Part shown: positions 16,606 through 25,980 of the stretch, one piece after another
Numbering within the stretch: the first letter of the stretch is position 1
Layout of the letters: every line of letters begins with the position of its first letter
From: Commensalibacter papalotli
GTDB lineage: Bacteria; Pseudomonadota; Alphaproteobacteria; Acetobacterales; Acetobacteraceae
NCBI RefSeq assembly: GCF_947179115.1
Contig: NZ_CAMXCI010000001.1
Span: 186,001 to 250,000 of the forward strand
Length of the DNA: 64,000 bases
Reading direction: 5' to 3'
Notes under the pieces: model-generated
The model's database searches: none
What the model was told of the DNA's origin: nothing
What the model saw: the letters and a program-made list of their open reading frames with translations, nothing else
Position numbers and translations under genes: made by a program

Positions 16606-17454
16606 TTATCTTGGAATATAAACGGTCTTTTTTATATGTTTTAAAAACACAGTAATGGTAAATGTCATAATGACTAGCAATGCCCATGAACTCCATTTTC
16701 CTGTATGTACCATTGACCAAGAGGTAATTTGATTTGGGTATTTCCATATGCCAAAGAAGGTACTAATATTTTCCGCTAGCCAAATAAAAAAACCAATCAA
16801 AATAAATGCGAGTAAAAGTGGCATTTTCCTTTCACGGTCATAAGGGGTAAAGACAACGGTTGTACGAGCATAAAGCCCCAATACACCAGCAGCAATATAC
16901 CATCTATAGTCACCAAAATAGTGATGGGTAAAAAAATTTATATAAATTAACAAAGAAGTAATAACTGCAAAAATATAAGGGGGATGATGATATATTTTCA
17001 GATCAAATAAGCGCCATGCTTGGATGATATAACTGCCAATAGCTGCATACATAAAGCCTGAGAATAAGGGAACATTCAGCACTTTGGTATAAGCAAAATC
17101 AGGATAACTCCATGATTGGATATTGGCAGATGTTTTGAAAACTTCTAACACAAAGCCTACAATATGAAACAGCATCACGGCCTTTAATTCATCTAATGTT
17201 TCTAGTTTGCTATAGACCATCCATAATTGAATTATAATGGCAATAATGAATAAGACATCATAACGTGGAATAATCCAAATACCACTTTTGGGGACGATAA
17301 AAATAGAGAGAAAAAATAACCCCACAAACAGGCAAGAACGTGCTTCTTTAGCGCCAAAAAATAAAAATTCAACACAAAACCGCTTCCATCCATAAAGATG
17401 TGGGATAAGAGGAGGGTGCAGGAGTTTTTCGTCCAAAGACTGCAATGAGTGCAT
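16606..17454 (-). CDS. DUF817 family membrane protein
   Basis: DUF817 proteins are integral membrane proteins of unknown function. This one shows about eight hydrophobic segments. Conserved-looking polar motifs lie between them, including FFGAKEARSCLFVGLFF near the N-terminus, SGFMYAAIGSYIIQAWRLFDL in the middle, and WLAENISTFFGIWKYPNQ followed by KWSSWALLVIMTF near the C-terminus. I chose the ATG at 17454, preceded by TAGAGAAAA; a TTG at 17469 would add five residues. It is flanked by hpf and by lptB with separate terminators, so it is probably transcribed alone. Confidence 0.85.
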   Translation of the reverse strand: MHSLQSLDEKLLHPPLIPHLYGWKRFCVEFLFFGAKEARSCLFVGLFFLSIFIVPKSGIWIIPRYDVLFIIAIIIQLWMVYSKLETLDELKAVMLFHIVGFVLEVFKTSANIQSWSYPDFAYTKVLNVPLFSGFMYAAIGSYIIQAWRLFDLKIYHHPPYIFAVITSLLIYINFFTHHYFGDYRWYIAAGVLGLYARTTVVFTPYDRERKMPLLLAFILIGFFIWLAENISTFFGIWKYPNQITSWSMVHTGKWSSWALLVIMTFTITVFLKHIKKTVYIPR

Positions 17455-17621
17455 TTTTTCTCTAATCAAGGCATTTTTGACTTTATTAGGCTTGTTGAAT
17501 AATATGATTTAATACAAAAAGATATTTTAAAATTATGATTCTATAAAAGAGAATTCCAGAGAAAGAATTCAAGAACAAGCAAAAGAGCATAGTTAAAATT
17601 AATTGAAATTATTCGCAACTT

Positions 17622-17675
17622 GTAAATCAAGTTATCCCCTTACTCAGTAAAAGTTAAGGGGATAACTTGATTTAC
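17622..17675. terminator. Terminator hairpin downstream of lptB
   Basis: A perfect 20-bp inverted repeat (17622-17641 and 17656-17675) with a 14-base loop, overlapping the lptB stop codon. On the minus strand it is followed by a short AT-rich stretch without a long U run. The long stem could also block transcription from the other side. The rest of the gap 17470-17621 shows nothing recognisable. Confidence 0.75.
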
Positions 17676-18448
17676 ATAGAGAATTTTTCACCAAGATAAA
17701 CGCGACGAACATCTTCATTAGCAACAACTTCGGACGGAGCGCCTTCCATCAGTAATTGACCACTATTCATAATATAAGCGCGATCAATAATTTCCAATGT
17801 TTCACGAACATTATGATCTGTAATTAATACCCCAATTCCACGATCCTTCAGATGGGAAACAAGGTCACGAATTTCCCCAACTGCAATTGGGTCAATTCCA
17901 GCCAAAGGTTCATCTAGCAAAATATAATTTGGGTCACTGGCTAATGCTCTTGCGATTTCCAAACGACGACGTTCACCACCAGATAAAGATAAAGATGGAG
18001 AGCGACGTAAATGACTGATCCCGAACTCAGCCAGCAAGCCATCTAGAATTTCTTGACGTTTTTGAAAGTCAGGTTCAACAACCTCTAGTACAGCCATAAT
18101 ATTTTGCTCAACATTAAGTCCACGGAAAATACTGGCTTCTTGAGGAAGATAACCGATACCTAGACGTGCTCTGCGATACATTGGAAGTTTTGTAATATCT
18201 GCACCATCCAATTTGATTGAGCCTGTATCAGGTTGGACAAGGCCTACAATCATATAGAAACTCGTTGTTTTTCCTGCACCATTAGGTCCTAATAATCCAA
18301 CAGCCTCTCCACGATGAACACGCAAAGAAACATTTTGAACAACAGAACGCTTTTTATAGGTTTTGCCAATATTGGTGGCGACTAATCCTTCTCCAGGAAC
18401 ATAATGAGGATTATTCTTATGGGTTGGTGTACCAGTATCAGTATTCAT
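17672..18448 (-). CDS. lptB: LPS export ABC transporter ATP-binding protein LptB
   Basis: LptB is the ATPase of the LptB2FGC complex that pulls LPS out of the inner membrane. The single ABC domain shows Walker A GPNGAGKTT, Q-loop near YLPQEASIF, signature LSGGERRR, Walker B ILLDEP and switch His in ITDHNVRE. An extra 20 residues precede the domain, giving 258 residues against about 240. It is the last gene of a unit transcribed kdsD-lptC-lptA-lptB. lptF and lptG are not in the window. Confidence 0.97.
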   Translation of the reverse strand: MNTDTGTPTHKNNPHYVPGEGLVATNIGKTYKKRSVVQNVSLRVHRGEAVGLLGPNGAGKTTSFYMIVGLVQPDTGSIKLDGADITKLPMYRRARLGIGYLPQEASIFRGLNVEQNIMAVLEVVEPDFQKRQEILDGLLAEFGISHLRRSPSLSLSGGERRRLEIARALASDPNYILLDEPLAGIDPIAVGEIRDLVSHLKDRGIGVLITDHNVRETLEIIDRAYIMNSGQLLMEGAPSEVVANEDVRRVYLGEKFSM

Positions 18449-18483
18449 AATAGGATAGTACCTTGTATAAAAAGCAGTAGTGA

Positions 18484-19428
18484 TTATTTAGGTTGATTAT
18501 TAGATTCGTTTGGAACAACTAGACCCTGAACACGTCGTCCAGGTGCTTCTGTCATATGGGCGATACCTGTTTTCATGTTAATAATGGCGGCATGACCATT
18601 TAATTGATTAGATCCTCTGGTGATATGTACATTACCCACAACCCGAGCAATACTAGAATCAGGGACGTAAACACCCCGATCTCCTCTGACGGTTTCTGTT
18701 TGTGTTCTGACAACAACATTACCAAAAGCATTCACTTTTTCTAACTTACTAGATCTGCTCATATCATCAGCGTCATTGTTATTAGACGGTTTGTTTTTTG
18801 CGTTGGGATCTTTTTGATCTGTGGGTTTACTATATCCAACTAACACATCTGCTGTGATACGGCGACCATCTTTTAGATTGGTAACAGTTGCATCTCCACG
18901 CCCCACAGACATACGGGTTTGGGAATGATATTCCATGGCATCTTTGGCTGTCATTAAGTTTTGTGGTGTCGTCAGCTTCATATTCTTACCTGTTAAGACA
19001 AGCGTAGCCTGATCAATATCATAAACGGCTTTATCTCCCCAAGCTTGGTCGGTATTGGTGTAAATATGTACATGCCCATAAGCATTTAAACGATAAATCT
19101 CGTTGGAACCAGAATCTTTTTGGGTGATGTCACCAGTTTTCTCTTGAGCTTTTTCTTCTGGTTTAGGTTGATCTGAACCAGCTTTTTTACGATATAACGC
19201 AACTAACCGATCAGCGGTAACAGTAACATTTCCTCTGACAGCTTTTGCTTGAGTATAGGCGGTTACAGATTTATTATTTTGATCCCAGTCAAACCCACCA
19301 AGAGCGGTAACCGTGATTTGTCCTCCATGAGACAAATCAATGTTTTGAGCTGATACAGGGGAAACGTGGAATAATCCAATACCTATTAAAGATGCAAAAG
19401 ATAAAAATAAAGCTTGTTTAGTATTCAT
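18484..19428 (-). CDS. lptA: LPS transport periplasmic protein LptA
   Basis: LptA forms the periplasmic bridge that carries LPS from LptC to LptD. A signal peptide (about residues 1-27, ending VSAQ) precedes two OstA-like beta-jellyroll halves. They are separated by low-complexity Lys/Glu/Asp/Asn-rich inserts (about residues 88-110 and 205-225). Recurring motifs such as VTADRLVALY and ITADVLVGYS mark the jellyroll strands. At 314 residues it is much longer than the 185-residue Escherichia coli LptA, mainly because of the inserts and extra N-terminal strands. It sits between lptC and lptB. Confidence 0.9.
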   Translation of the reverse strand: MNTKQALFLSFASLIGIGLFHVSPVSAQNIDLSHGGQITVTALGGFDWDQNNKSVTAYTQAKAVRGNVTVTADRLVALYRKKAGSDQPKPEEKAQEKTGDITQKDSGSNEIYRLNAYGHVHIYTNTDQAWGDKAVYDIDQATLVLTGKNMKLTTPQNLMTAKDAMEYHSQTRMSVGRGDATVTNLKDGRRITADVLVGYSKPTDQKDPNAKNKPSNNNDADDMSRSSKLEKVNAFGNVVVRTQTETVRGDRGVYVPDSSIARVVGNVHITRGSNQLNGHAAIINMKTGIAHMTEAPGRRVQGLVVPNESNNQPK

Positions 19429-19433
19429 GGAGA

Positions 19434-20192
19434 TTATTCCGACGTTTTAGAAGGTTGCGAAGGAGGAGAAGAATTTTTATCATCATTTAAAATTAAACGA
19501 CCAGGACCTTTGAATTGAGCAACATTAGTATGCATATCCAAGAAATAAGCTTGTGCATCAAGTTGACCAAAAGGACCTTCGGCATGGATCCAGTCATTAG
19601 CGGTAACGATTGAATCTTTTAAAGCAATATCAGCAATATCACTATACATAAACAATCCATCGTCTCTATATAAAACAACATTTTCGTAAAGGTTGAGGTT
19701 TTGAAGATGCTGCATATAAATGCCTTTATTAGCTGTAACCATTATCCAACTATTATTTTGTAATAGAATATCAGCTTTTGGATCAGCCAGACGGATCATA
19801 TCGCTGTTGTTGGATTTTTGAATAACTTTACTCGAAGTAATTGTGTAAGGTCGTTCTGAAGAATCAAGGCCGTGAAACGTTGCCCCGATCATTGTCCCAC
19901 TTTCTACTTTGATTCTAGATAATTGCTTAACGACTTCTTTATTCGTATTAATCATACGGTCAATCTCTGGCCAAATAGCAATTGAGCCTAATAAAAACAA
20001 CGCAAGGATCGGTAAAACCCATTTTGTCCATTTAATTACTTTTTTACGACGCAGAATATCTTTTTCATGGGGTACCTGACGCCTCGTAATATTAGAGCTT
20101 GCACGTTGCTTTAAATATTTTTGCTTGGCTTGAAAGTCAGTTCTTTCAATCTGCGAAGTCGTTTTTGGCTGATCTTGTTTATTGTCAGTCAT
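19434..20192 (-). CDS. lptC: LPS export ABC transporter periplasmic protein LptC
   Basis: LptC is anchored in the inner membrane and takes LPS from LptFG. A roughly 55-residue basic, Gln/Lys-rich cytoplasmic N-terminus precedes one membrane segment (WVLPILALFLLGSIAIWPEI, about residues 58-77). A periplasmic LptC/OstA-like jellyroll domain follows to about residue 230. The long cytoplasmic tail is typical of alphaproteobacterial LptC and absent from the Escherichia coli protein. The start overlaps the kdsD stop by four bases, so the two are translationally coupled; lptA follows five bases after its stop. Confidence 0.9.
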   Translation of the reverse strand: MTDNKQDQPKTTSQIERTDFQAKQKYLKQRASSNITRRQVPHEKDILRRKKVIKWTKWVLPILALFLLGSIAIWPEIDRMINTNKEVVKQLSRIKVESGTMIGATFHGLDSSERPYTITSSKVIQKSNNSDMIRLADPKADILLQNNSWIMVTANKGIYMQHLQNLNLYENVVLYRDDGLFMYSDIADIALKDSIVTANDWIHAEGPFGQLDAQAYFLDMHTNVAQFKGPGRLILNDDKNSSPPSQPSKTSE

Positions 20193-21181
20193 GCTATTCC
20201 TGCACGTAAAAGATCGTGAATATGTAAGACACCAGTGGGTTTATGGTTTTGGTCTATCACAAATAAACATGTTATGGGATGTTTTTTACTATTCATTAAC
20301 CGCAAAGCTTCTGCGGCAAGAATATCTTCATGAACAGTCATGGGGCTTTTATTCATTACGTCCTGAGCTGTTAAGTTGCGAATATCTTTGTCAAGCGTCC
20401 TGCGAAGATCACCATCTGTAATTAAACCGATTAATATTCCTTGTTCAGAAATAATACCAATACATCCAAGGGCTTTTTTGGTCATTTCCATAATTGCTTC
20501 TAAGATTGGCATGTTAGGTGTACCCAGTGGAATTTCTTGATGTGTATGCATAAGGTCGCGTACAGCTTTTAACTTGCTGCCCAAACGTCCTCCTGGATGA
20601 TATATACCAAAATCGGATGCAGTGAAATGGCGTTTTTTTAATAATGTAATTGCAAGGGCGTCACCAAGGGCTAATTGCATTATAGTGCTGGTTGTAGGTG
20701 CTAATCCAAAAGGACATGCTTCTTTAGATTTTGGTAGTGTCATTGCAATATTCGCAGCTTTAGCCAAGGTAGATTGCTCGTTGGTAGTCATAGCAATTAA
20801 AAAAATATCAAATCGTTTTGTGTGAGAAATAATATTGGTCAGCTCTGCACTTTCACCTGAGGCTGAAATCGCTATAACGACGTCGCTAGGTTGTATCATG
20901 CCCAAATCGCCATGAGCAGCTTCGGCAGGATGAACGAAAAAAGAAGCTGTTCCAGTAGAAGCAAGGGTTGCTTGAATTTTTTTTGCAATATGACCAGATT
21001 TACCAATTCCTGTTAAGATAACGCGCCCTTTGAGTGTAAATAATGTTTGAACGGTTTGATCAAAAGCTTCTGATAGGACATGATTATTTTGCAAGGCATC
21101 AATAAGCTCTTGAATCCCTTGCTTTTCGATAAGCAAAGCATCACAAGCATTTTGAATATCACAAACAGACATAGGTTCCAT
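20189..21181 (-). CDS. kdsD: Arabinose-5-phosphate isomerase KdsD (KpsF/GutQ family)
   Basis: KdsD converts ribulose-5-phosphate to arabinose-5-phosphate, the first step to Kdo for the LPS inner core. The SIS domain (about residues 40-175) contains GRVILTGIGKSGHIAKKI and the SASGESAEL phosphosugar loop. Two CBS domains follow (about 205-330). The length of 330 residues is normal. ATG at 21181; an ATG three codons later is possible. It begins the kdsD-lptC-lptA-lptB unit, which links Kdo supply with LPS export. Confidence 0.94.
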   Translation of the reverse strand: MEPMSVCDIQNACDALLIEKQGIQELIDALQNNHVLSEAFDQTVQTLFTLKGRVILTGIGKSGHIAKKIQATLASTGTASFFVHPAEAAHGDLGMIQPSDVVIAISASGESAELTNIISHTKRFDIFLIAMTTNEQSTLAKAANIAMTLPKSKEACPFGLAPTTSTIMQLALGDALAITLLKKRHFTASDFGIYHPGGRLGSKLKAVRDLMHTHQEIPLGTPNMPILEAIMEMTKKALGCIGIISEQGILIGLITDGDLRRTLDKDIRNLTAQDVMNKSPMTVHEDILAAEALRLMNSKKHPITCLFVIDQNHKPTGVLHIHDLLRAGIA

Positions 21182-21260
21182 TTATTATACACTTAAAAAT
21201 TGATAAATTATAAAGTATTCATACTATAAAACAGTTATCATCAGGGATCAAATAGATCTT

Positions 21261-21926
21261 TTACGAACTACGATGTTGAAAAATATCAGGTTCTTCATAT
21301 CCTAAAATATCAAGATCTGCACGTGCAGAGAGAAAAGAAAAACAGGATTGAGCCAGTTCTAAGCGGTTTTCACGAATTAAAAGTTGTTTTAATGCATCCC
21401 ATAGTTGATGTAAATATAAGACATCAGATGCAGCATAGACCAGTTGTTCTGGGGTTAAGATGGGTGCACCCCAATCAGAGCTTTGTTGTTGCTTGCATAA
21501 CTCAACTTTTAAAATATCTCTACATAAAGCAGCTAAACCGTGTTTATCTGTAAATGTTCTTGTTAGTTTGGCAGCAATTTTAGTACAAACTACTGATGAA
21601 AGTTTGATATCCAAAGCATATTGTAAAATACCCACATCAAATCTGGCAAAATGCATTATTTTTGTTACAGAAGGGGAGGTTAAAAGTTTTTTAAGATTAG
21701 GACACGCAGTAAAGCCTTTTCCCCCTAAATATTCAGGAATAAATTGCACTAAATGAACTTGACCATCACCACTGGAAATTTGTACCAGACACAAACGATC
21801 TCGATAATGATTTAATCCCATTGCTTCTGTATCAATAGCTATTATTGACCCAAGGTCTAAATGATCAGGTAAATCATGTTGATAAAGATGAATGTAATCA
21901 AGGGCAGTGTTATCATTTGTTGGCAT
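21261..21926 (-). CDS. rnd: Ribonuclease D-type 3'-5' exonuclease
   Basis: RNase D family exonucleases trim the 3' ends of tRNAs and other structured RNAs. The DEDDy residues are Asp32 and Glu34 (IDTEAMG), Asp97 (HFARFDVG), and Tyr164 with Asp168 (YAASDVLYL). The protein ends after the exonuclease domain at 221 residues, without the HRDC domains of the full-length Escherichia coli RNase D. This short form is common in alphaproteobacteria. It is separated by about 70-80 bases from both neighbours. Confidence 0.92.
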   Translation of the reverse strand: MPTNDNTALDYIHLYQHDLPDHLDLGSIIAIDTEAMGLNHYRDRLCLVQISSGDGQVHLVQFIPEYLGGKGFTACPNLKKLLTSPSVTKIMHFARFDVGILQYALDIKLSSVVCTKIAAKLTRTFTDKHGLAALCRDILKVELCKQQQSSDWGAPILTPEQLVYAASDVLYLHQLWDALKQLLIRENRLELAQSCFSFLSARADLDILGYEEPDIFQHRSS

Positions 21927-21997
21927 AAATAAAATCCAGTAAAGGCTTTAAGTAAAAAGTGATTTATAATAAGACATAAAATAAAATAAGAATATTA

Positions 21998-22429
21998 TTA
22001 TTTTTTTATATCAGCTTGAGTAATTCCTCCCAAGTTACATAGTAATTTCCAATGTTCAGGTGTAATAGGCATAACGGACAGGCGTGATTGTTTAATAAGG
22101 CTGACTTCTTGTAATTCAGGGATTGCTTTGATTTGTTTTAAAGTCACAGGTGTTGGAACGGAACAGACTGTTTGTACATCCACGCACGACCATTTTTGAT
22201 CTGGATCGGTGGGGTCAGGATATGCCTCTTTGACAATACGGACAATACCAACAATCTCTTTACCAACATTAGAATGATAAAAAAATGCCAAATCTCCATT
22301 TTTCATAGATTGTAAGTTCTTTTTAGCTTGATGATTTCGAATACCTGTCCAAGGCTCAATATTATTTTGTATTTGTTCTTGCCATGAAAATGCATCAGGT
22401 TCTGATTTGATTAACCAGTAATTCATCAT
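21998..22429 (-). CDS. EVE domain-containing protein
   Basis: EVE domains are PUA-like folds thought to bind modified bases in nucleic acids. The 143-residue protein is one EVE domain, opening with MMNYWLIKSEPDAFSWQEQ and containing WTGIRNHQAKKNLQSMKNGDLAFFYHSN, the family's most conserved stretch. It ends soon after WKLLCNLGGI. It is upstream of rnd on the same strand. The cellular substrate is not known. Confidence 0.92.
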   Translation of the reverse strand: MMNYWLIKSEPDAFSWQEQIQNNIEPWTGIRNHQAKKNLQSMKNGDLAFFYHSNVGKEIVGIVRIVKEAYPDPTDPDQKWSCVDVQTVCSVPTPVTLKQIKAIPELQEVSLIKQSRLSVMPITPEHWKLLCNLGGITQADIKK

Positions 22430-22839
22430 GTTTGTCCTTATTCTTCATTATATAGTGGTTACTTAATTATATATTATGACTTTTTTTTGTATAATAAAGT
22501 TTGATGAAAATTTCAGTTAAAAACAAATTTATTTTGATAAGTGATTTTAAATCATAAGTATGAAGAAATAGTCGATTGTGTATTACGAAAAATGAATAAC
22601 TAAAGAATGTTTAAAATTATTTTGTAATTTTGCTTGTATTCTTGCTTTCTAATTTTTCATTAATTTTTATTATAGATGTAAGGATTTCTTATGTCACAGT
22701 ATTACGTTTAAGAGTTATTTCTAACTTATTGTTATATATAAAATAAAATCTTATAAATTTCTTTGTAATAATGAATTGTGATAAATAAACAACATTTTTT
22801 ATAAGATACATTAAGGTTATTGCTTTTTTATTTTCTTAT
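22430..22839. other. AT-rich intergenic region upstream of the siderophore receptor
   Basis: About 410 bases without a gene. It is very AT-rich, has no open frame of note and no tRNA-like fold that I can see. It must hold the promoter of the minus-strand EVE gene and part of the control region of the receptor gene; the Fur-like boxes lie at its right end. Confidence 0.6.
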
Positions 22840-22882
22840 TGATAATTATTCTCATTAACATCTTTAATAAGAATCATTCTTA
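22840..22882 (+). promoter_or_regulatory. Two Fur-like operator boxes upstream of the siderophore receptor
   Basis: TGATAATTATTCTCA (22840-22854) matches the 7-1-7 Fur consensus TGATAATnATTATCA with one mismatch. TAAGAATCATTCTTA (22868-22882) is a perfect 7-1-7 palindrome of the same kind. Their centres are 28 bases apart and the second ends 20 bases before the receptor start. Iron-dependent repression by Fur, or by another iron regulator of the group such as Irr, is likely. Confidence 0.65.
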
Positions 22883-22902
22883 ATATTATAAAGCGATATG
22901 CA

Positions 22903-25215
22903 ATGCAGAAAAACGGTATCAAAAGAATAGTTAAACCAGTATCACTGGCGACGGTGATGGTTACTTTGATTGGCAGCCCAGTATTAGCGAAAGATATTTC
23001 TACTGATAAAAAAGAAGTAGAAGCAAGAGACGGAGATACAGAAAGTTCCAAAGCAAATGAGCATATTCTTGTGCGTGGAAAAAAAACGTCGAATATTTTA
23101 ACGCATGATACAGGCGTGGATTTAATGCCTCAGGATGTGATGCATACACCACAAAATATCAATGTCGTGCCTCAAAAAATCCTTCAAGAGCAAAATATAA
23201 AATCTTTAGATGAAGCATTAAAAAATGTTCCAGGGGTCACGTCATCTGTGGGTGAAGGACGTGGTGGTATGTCTGGAAATCAGTTCTTGATTCGGGGATT
23301 CCAAGCTCAAAATGATATCTATGAAGACGGATTAAGAGATTTTGGGGTTTATAGCCGTGATAGTTTTAATTATGACAGTGTTGTTGTGATTAAAGGACCA
23401 TCCTCTTCTGTTTTCGGAAACGGAACGACGGGTGGAGCTATTAATGTTATTACCAAGAAACCAATGTTAACAGATCGCTATGATGTTAATTTCACGGGAG
23501 GTAACGGGGATTATTATCGAGGAACAATCGATTTAAATAAAGAAATTAATGATCATATAGCTGTTCGCCTGACAGCTGTGGGGAACAGTAACAATGTTGT
23601 TGGCCGTGATTATATCTATTCAAAACGTTGGGGACTAGCACCTTCTGCTCTCTTTAAGTTTAATGACAAAATAAACTATGTTGTACAGTTTATGCATCAA
23701 CAAGATGATCGTATGCCTGACTATGGAATTCCTACATTAATTAAACCAGGGAACAGTATTGCCAAACCGATGACAAAATATGGGGTCAGAAGAAGTAATT
23801 GGTATGGTAGAAAAGAAATAGATCGTGATCAGACACAAGATAATCAATTAACAGGCAGATTAACTTATGATGTTAATCCTGACATCGTTATTCATAATGA
23901 TACCAGATATGGAAATTATTCTCGTTATTTTGCGGTGACACGACCAAGATGTAATGGCAGACCTACTTGCAGTGGATTATTTTTCTCTAATAATCCAGGC
24001 GCAGCTATGATGAATACGGATGGGCCATCGCCTTATAATCAAGATACTTGGTCATTTCAGAATGTGCTATCAACAGTTGCTAATTTTGAAACTTGGAAAT
24101 TTAAACATCAGTTAACCGCTGGTGTCGACGTTGTCTATGCGAGTGAACGCAGAGAATACGGTGAATTTTCCGAGACATTCCCAGATAATAATGTGTTAAA
24201 TCCAAGCCCTTATCTTCCAACGAACATTGTTGTGTTACCTGGGAATCCTCATAACACATCAATCAGTGGTGCGACAGGGGCAGGTGATCCAGCTTCCAGA
24301 AAAGGAAATACTCGGGATGTTGGTGTATTTATTTATGATCAAATCTGGTTTACCGAACAATGGTCTATCAAAGGTGGTGTAAGATACGATAATTGGAGAG
24401 CAAAATATAATACTGAAGGTGGAAGTTCGTTTACCGCAAATAATATGAAAACGAATAATAATGTTGTTAATCCCACCGCAAGTTTAATGTTCAATCCAGA
24501 TGATAACCAAATGTATTATTTTACATGGGCTTTGTCGACCACACCTCTTGGAATGTATTTAACTAACTCTTATGCGCCGATGCAAGATGGCGAAGGGGGC
24601 ATGAAACCAGAAAGAAGTCGTTTATACGAATTAGGTGGAAAATGGAGTTTGATGGATAAACGTCTCGGTTTAACGGCGTCGTTATTTCGACTTGAAAAAA
24701 ACAATCAATTAGTTAGTGATCCTTTGGATGGTTCAGTAGTCAGCTCAGGCGATCAAGTTTATAACGAGGGGATTGAGCTGGGAATTTCAGGAAATATTAC
24801 GAAACATTGGGACGTTTATGGTGGGTTTGCTGCATATCACAGTAAGGTAACAGACTCTCAAACAAAAGGAATGAAAGGATCTCGTGTTCAATATGTACCA
24901 ACACAACAAGGGTCACTTTGGACAACGTATGAAATTCTACCGAATACCCCCTATAATTTACAAGTTGGAGGGGGAATTACTTGGAGGGGCGATGTATGGC
25001 TCAGTTATGTGAATACACGTCAGGCACCAAGGGGGAAGGCGCCTGCAAATATGAGTATTGATGCAATGCTTTCTCATAAATTTGATGAACATTGGAAGGT
25101 TGCGTTTAATATGTATAATGTGACCAATCGTTTAAACTATGATTCTTTATTTAGTAATCGTGTTACACCTTCTGCTGGTAGAGCATTTTTGTTTAGTTTA
25201 AATATGACACAATAA
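22903..25215 (+). CDS. TonB-dependent siderophore receptor (Fiu/FpvA-like)
   Basis: This outer-membrane receptor probably imports a ferric siderophore using TonB energy. A signal peptide (about residues 1-30, ending SPVLAKD) precedes the plug domain (about 70-215). The plug shows the typical NQFLIRGFQAQNDIYEDGLRD stretch followed by VVVIKGPSSSVFGNGTTGGAINVITKKP (motifs at residues 125-190). The rest is a 22-strand-type beta-barrel ending in an aromatic-rich strand (FLFSLNMTQ), though the last residue is Gln rather than Phe. Length is 770 residues. The downstream PKHD hydroxylase gene matches the fiu-ybiX pairing of Escherichia coli, which favours a catecholate-type substrate. Confidence 0.92.
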   Translation: MQKNGIKRIVKPVSLATVMVTLIGSPVLAKDISTDKKEVEARDGDTESSKANEHILVRGKKTSNILTHDTGVDLMPQDVMHTPQNINVVPQKILQEQNIKSLDEALKNVPGVTSSVGEGRGGMSGNQFLIRGFQAQNDIYEDGLRDFGVYSRDSFNYDSVVVIKGPSSSVFGNGTTGGAINVITKKPMLTDRYDVNFTGGNGDYYRGTIDLNKEINDHIAVRLTAVGNSNNVVGRDYIYSKRWGLAPSALFKFNDKINYVVQFMHQQDDRMPDYGIPTLIKPGNSIAKPMTKYGVRRSNWYGRKEIDRDQTQDNQLTGRLTYDVNPDIVIHNDTRYGNYSRYFAVTRPRCNGRPTCSGLFFSNNPGAAMMNTDGPSPYNQDTWSFQNVLSTVANFETWKFKHQLTAGVDVVYASERREYGEFSETFPDNNVLNPSPYLPTNIVVLPGNPHNTSISGATGAGDPASRKGNTRDVGVFIYDQIWFTEQWSIKGGVRYDNWRAKYNTEGGSSFTANNMKTNNNVVNPTASLMFNPDDNQMYYFTWALSTTPLGMYLTNSYAPMQDGEGGMKPERSRLYELGGKWSLMDKRLGLTASLFRLEKNNQLVSDPLDGSVVSSGDQVYNEGIELGISGNITKHWDVYGGFAAYHSKVTDSQTKGMKGSRVQYVPTQQGSLWTTYEILPNTPYNLQVGGGITWRGDVWLSYVNTRQAPRGKAPANMSIDAMLSHKFDEHWKVAFNMYNVTNRLNYDSLFSNRVTPSAGRAFLFSLNMTQ

Positions 25216-25247
25216 TTATCAATTTTTCTAGAGGAGAAGATTAAGTC

Positions 25248-25931
25248 ATGATTATTCATATTCCAGAGGTTTTGACCTCAGAAGAATTATCTTATGTGCG
25301 TTCTGTCTTTGCAAAAGCTCAGTTTGTTGATGGAAAAGTCACTGCGGGTGAGCAATCGATGCAGGTAAAGAAAAATGTACAAATTGACCAATCTTCTCCT
25401 GAAAGTAAAGAATTAGGAGAAATTGTTTTAAAAGCTTTAGGGCGTAATCCTATTTTTAATTCTGCGGTTATGCCTTATCGTGTGGTGCCCCCTTTATTTA
25501 ACCGATATGATACGGGGATGGAGTTCCCCGATCATGTTGATAATGCACTTCGCCCTATTCCTGGGACAAATATGCGTATTCGTACAGATGTATCATCGAC
25601 TTTGTTTTTAAATGATCCAGAAGAATATGAGGGTGGAGAGTTAATAATTCACGATCACAGTGGGTCTCAGGCAATTAAACTGCCTGCGGGGGATATGATT
25701 GTTTATCCAACATATAATTTGCACTCGGTAAGTAAAATTACAAAAGGCAGTCGTTGGGCGTCTTTCTTTTGGACTCAATCGATGATTAAAGAAGCCGATA
25801 AAAGGAAAGTTCTTTTTGATTTAGATATGACAATCATTAAGTTACGTACCAGAATGGATGACAATGACCCACAGATTTTAGAGTTAACCAATGTGTATCA
25901 TAATTTGATGCGTATATGGTGCGAGCTGTAG
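25248..25931 (+). CDS. PKHD-type Fe(II)/2-oxoglutarate hydroxylase (YbiX/PiuC)
   Basis: YbiX/PiuC proteins are iron- and 2-oxoglutarate-dependent dioxygenases encoded beside siderophore receptors; their substrate is not established. The metal triad is His96, Asp98 and His159, and Arg169 would bind the 2-oxoglutarate carboxylate. The motifs are FPDHVDNA, YEGGELIIHD and NLHSVSKITKGSRWASFFW. Length is 227 residues, standard. ATG start with GAGGAGAA nine bases upstream. It follows the receptor by 32 bases, so both are likely under the same iron control. Confidence 0.95.
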   Translation: MIIHIPEVLTSEELSYVRSVFAKAQFVDGKVTAGEQSMQVKKNVQIDQSSPESKELGEIVLKALGRNPIFNSAVMPYRVVPPLFNRYDTGMEFPDHVDNALRPIPGTNMRIRTDVSSTLFLNDPEEYEGGELIIHDHSGSQAIKLPAGDMIVYPTYNLHSVSKITKGSRWASFFWTQSMIKEADKRKVLFDLDMTIIKLRTRMDDNDPQILELTNVYHNLMRIWCEL

Positions 25932-25940
25932 GTTATATTC

Positions 25941-25977
25941 AATCAATCCTACATGAATATTTGTAGGGTTGATTTTA
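25941..25977. terminator. Terminator between ybiX-like and beta-lactamase genes
   Basis: Inverted repeat with 13-base arms (25941-25953 and 25962-25974, one G-T pair) and an eight-base loop, followed by T residues. It separates two convergent genes and ends beside the beta-lactamase stop codon. Confidence 0.8.
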
Positions 25978-25980
25978 TGA

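Noticed and set aside
20182..20421. Plus-strand open frame over the kdsD-lptC overlap.
   Set aside because: It is antisense to kdsD and has no homology features.
22430..22902. Possible small RNA or tRNA in the long gap before the receptor.
   Set aside because: No tRNA arms, no terminator pair and no conserved-looking stem were found.
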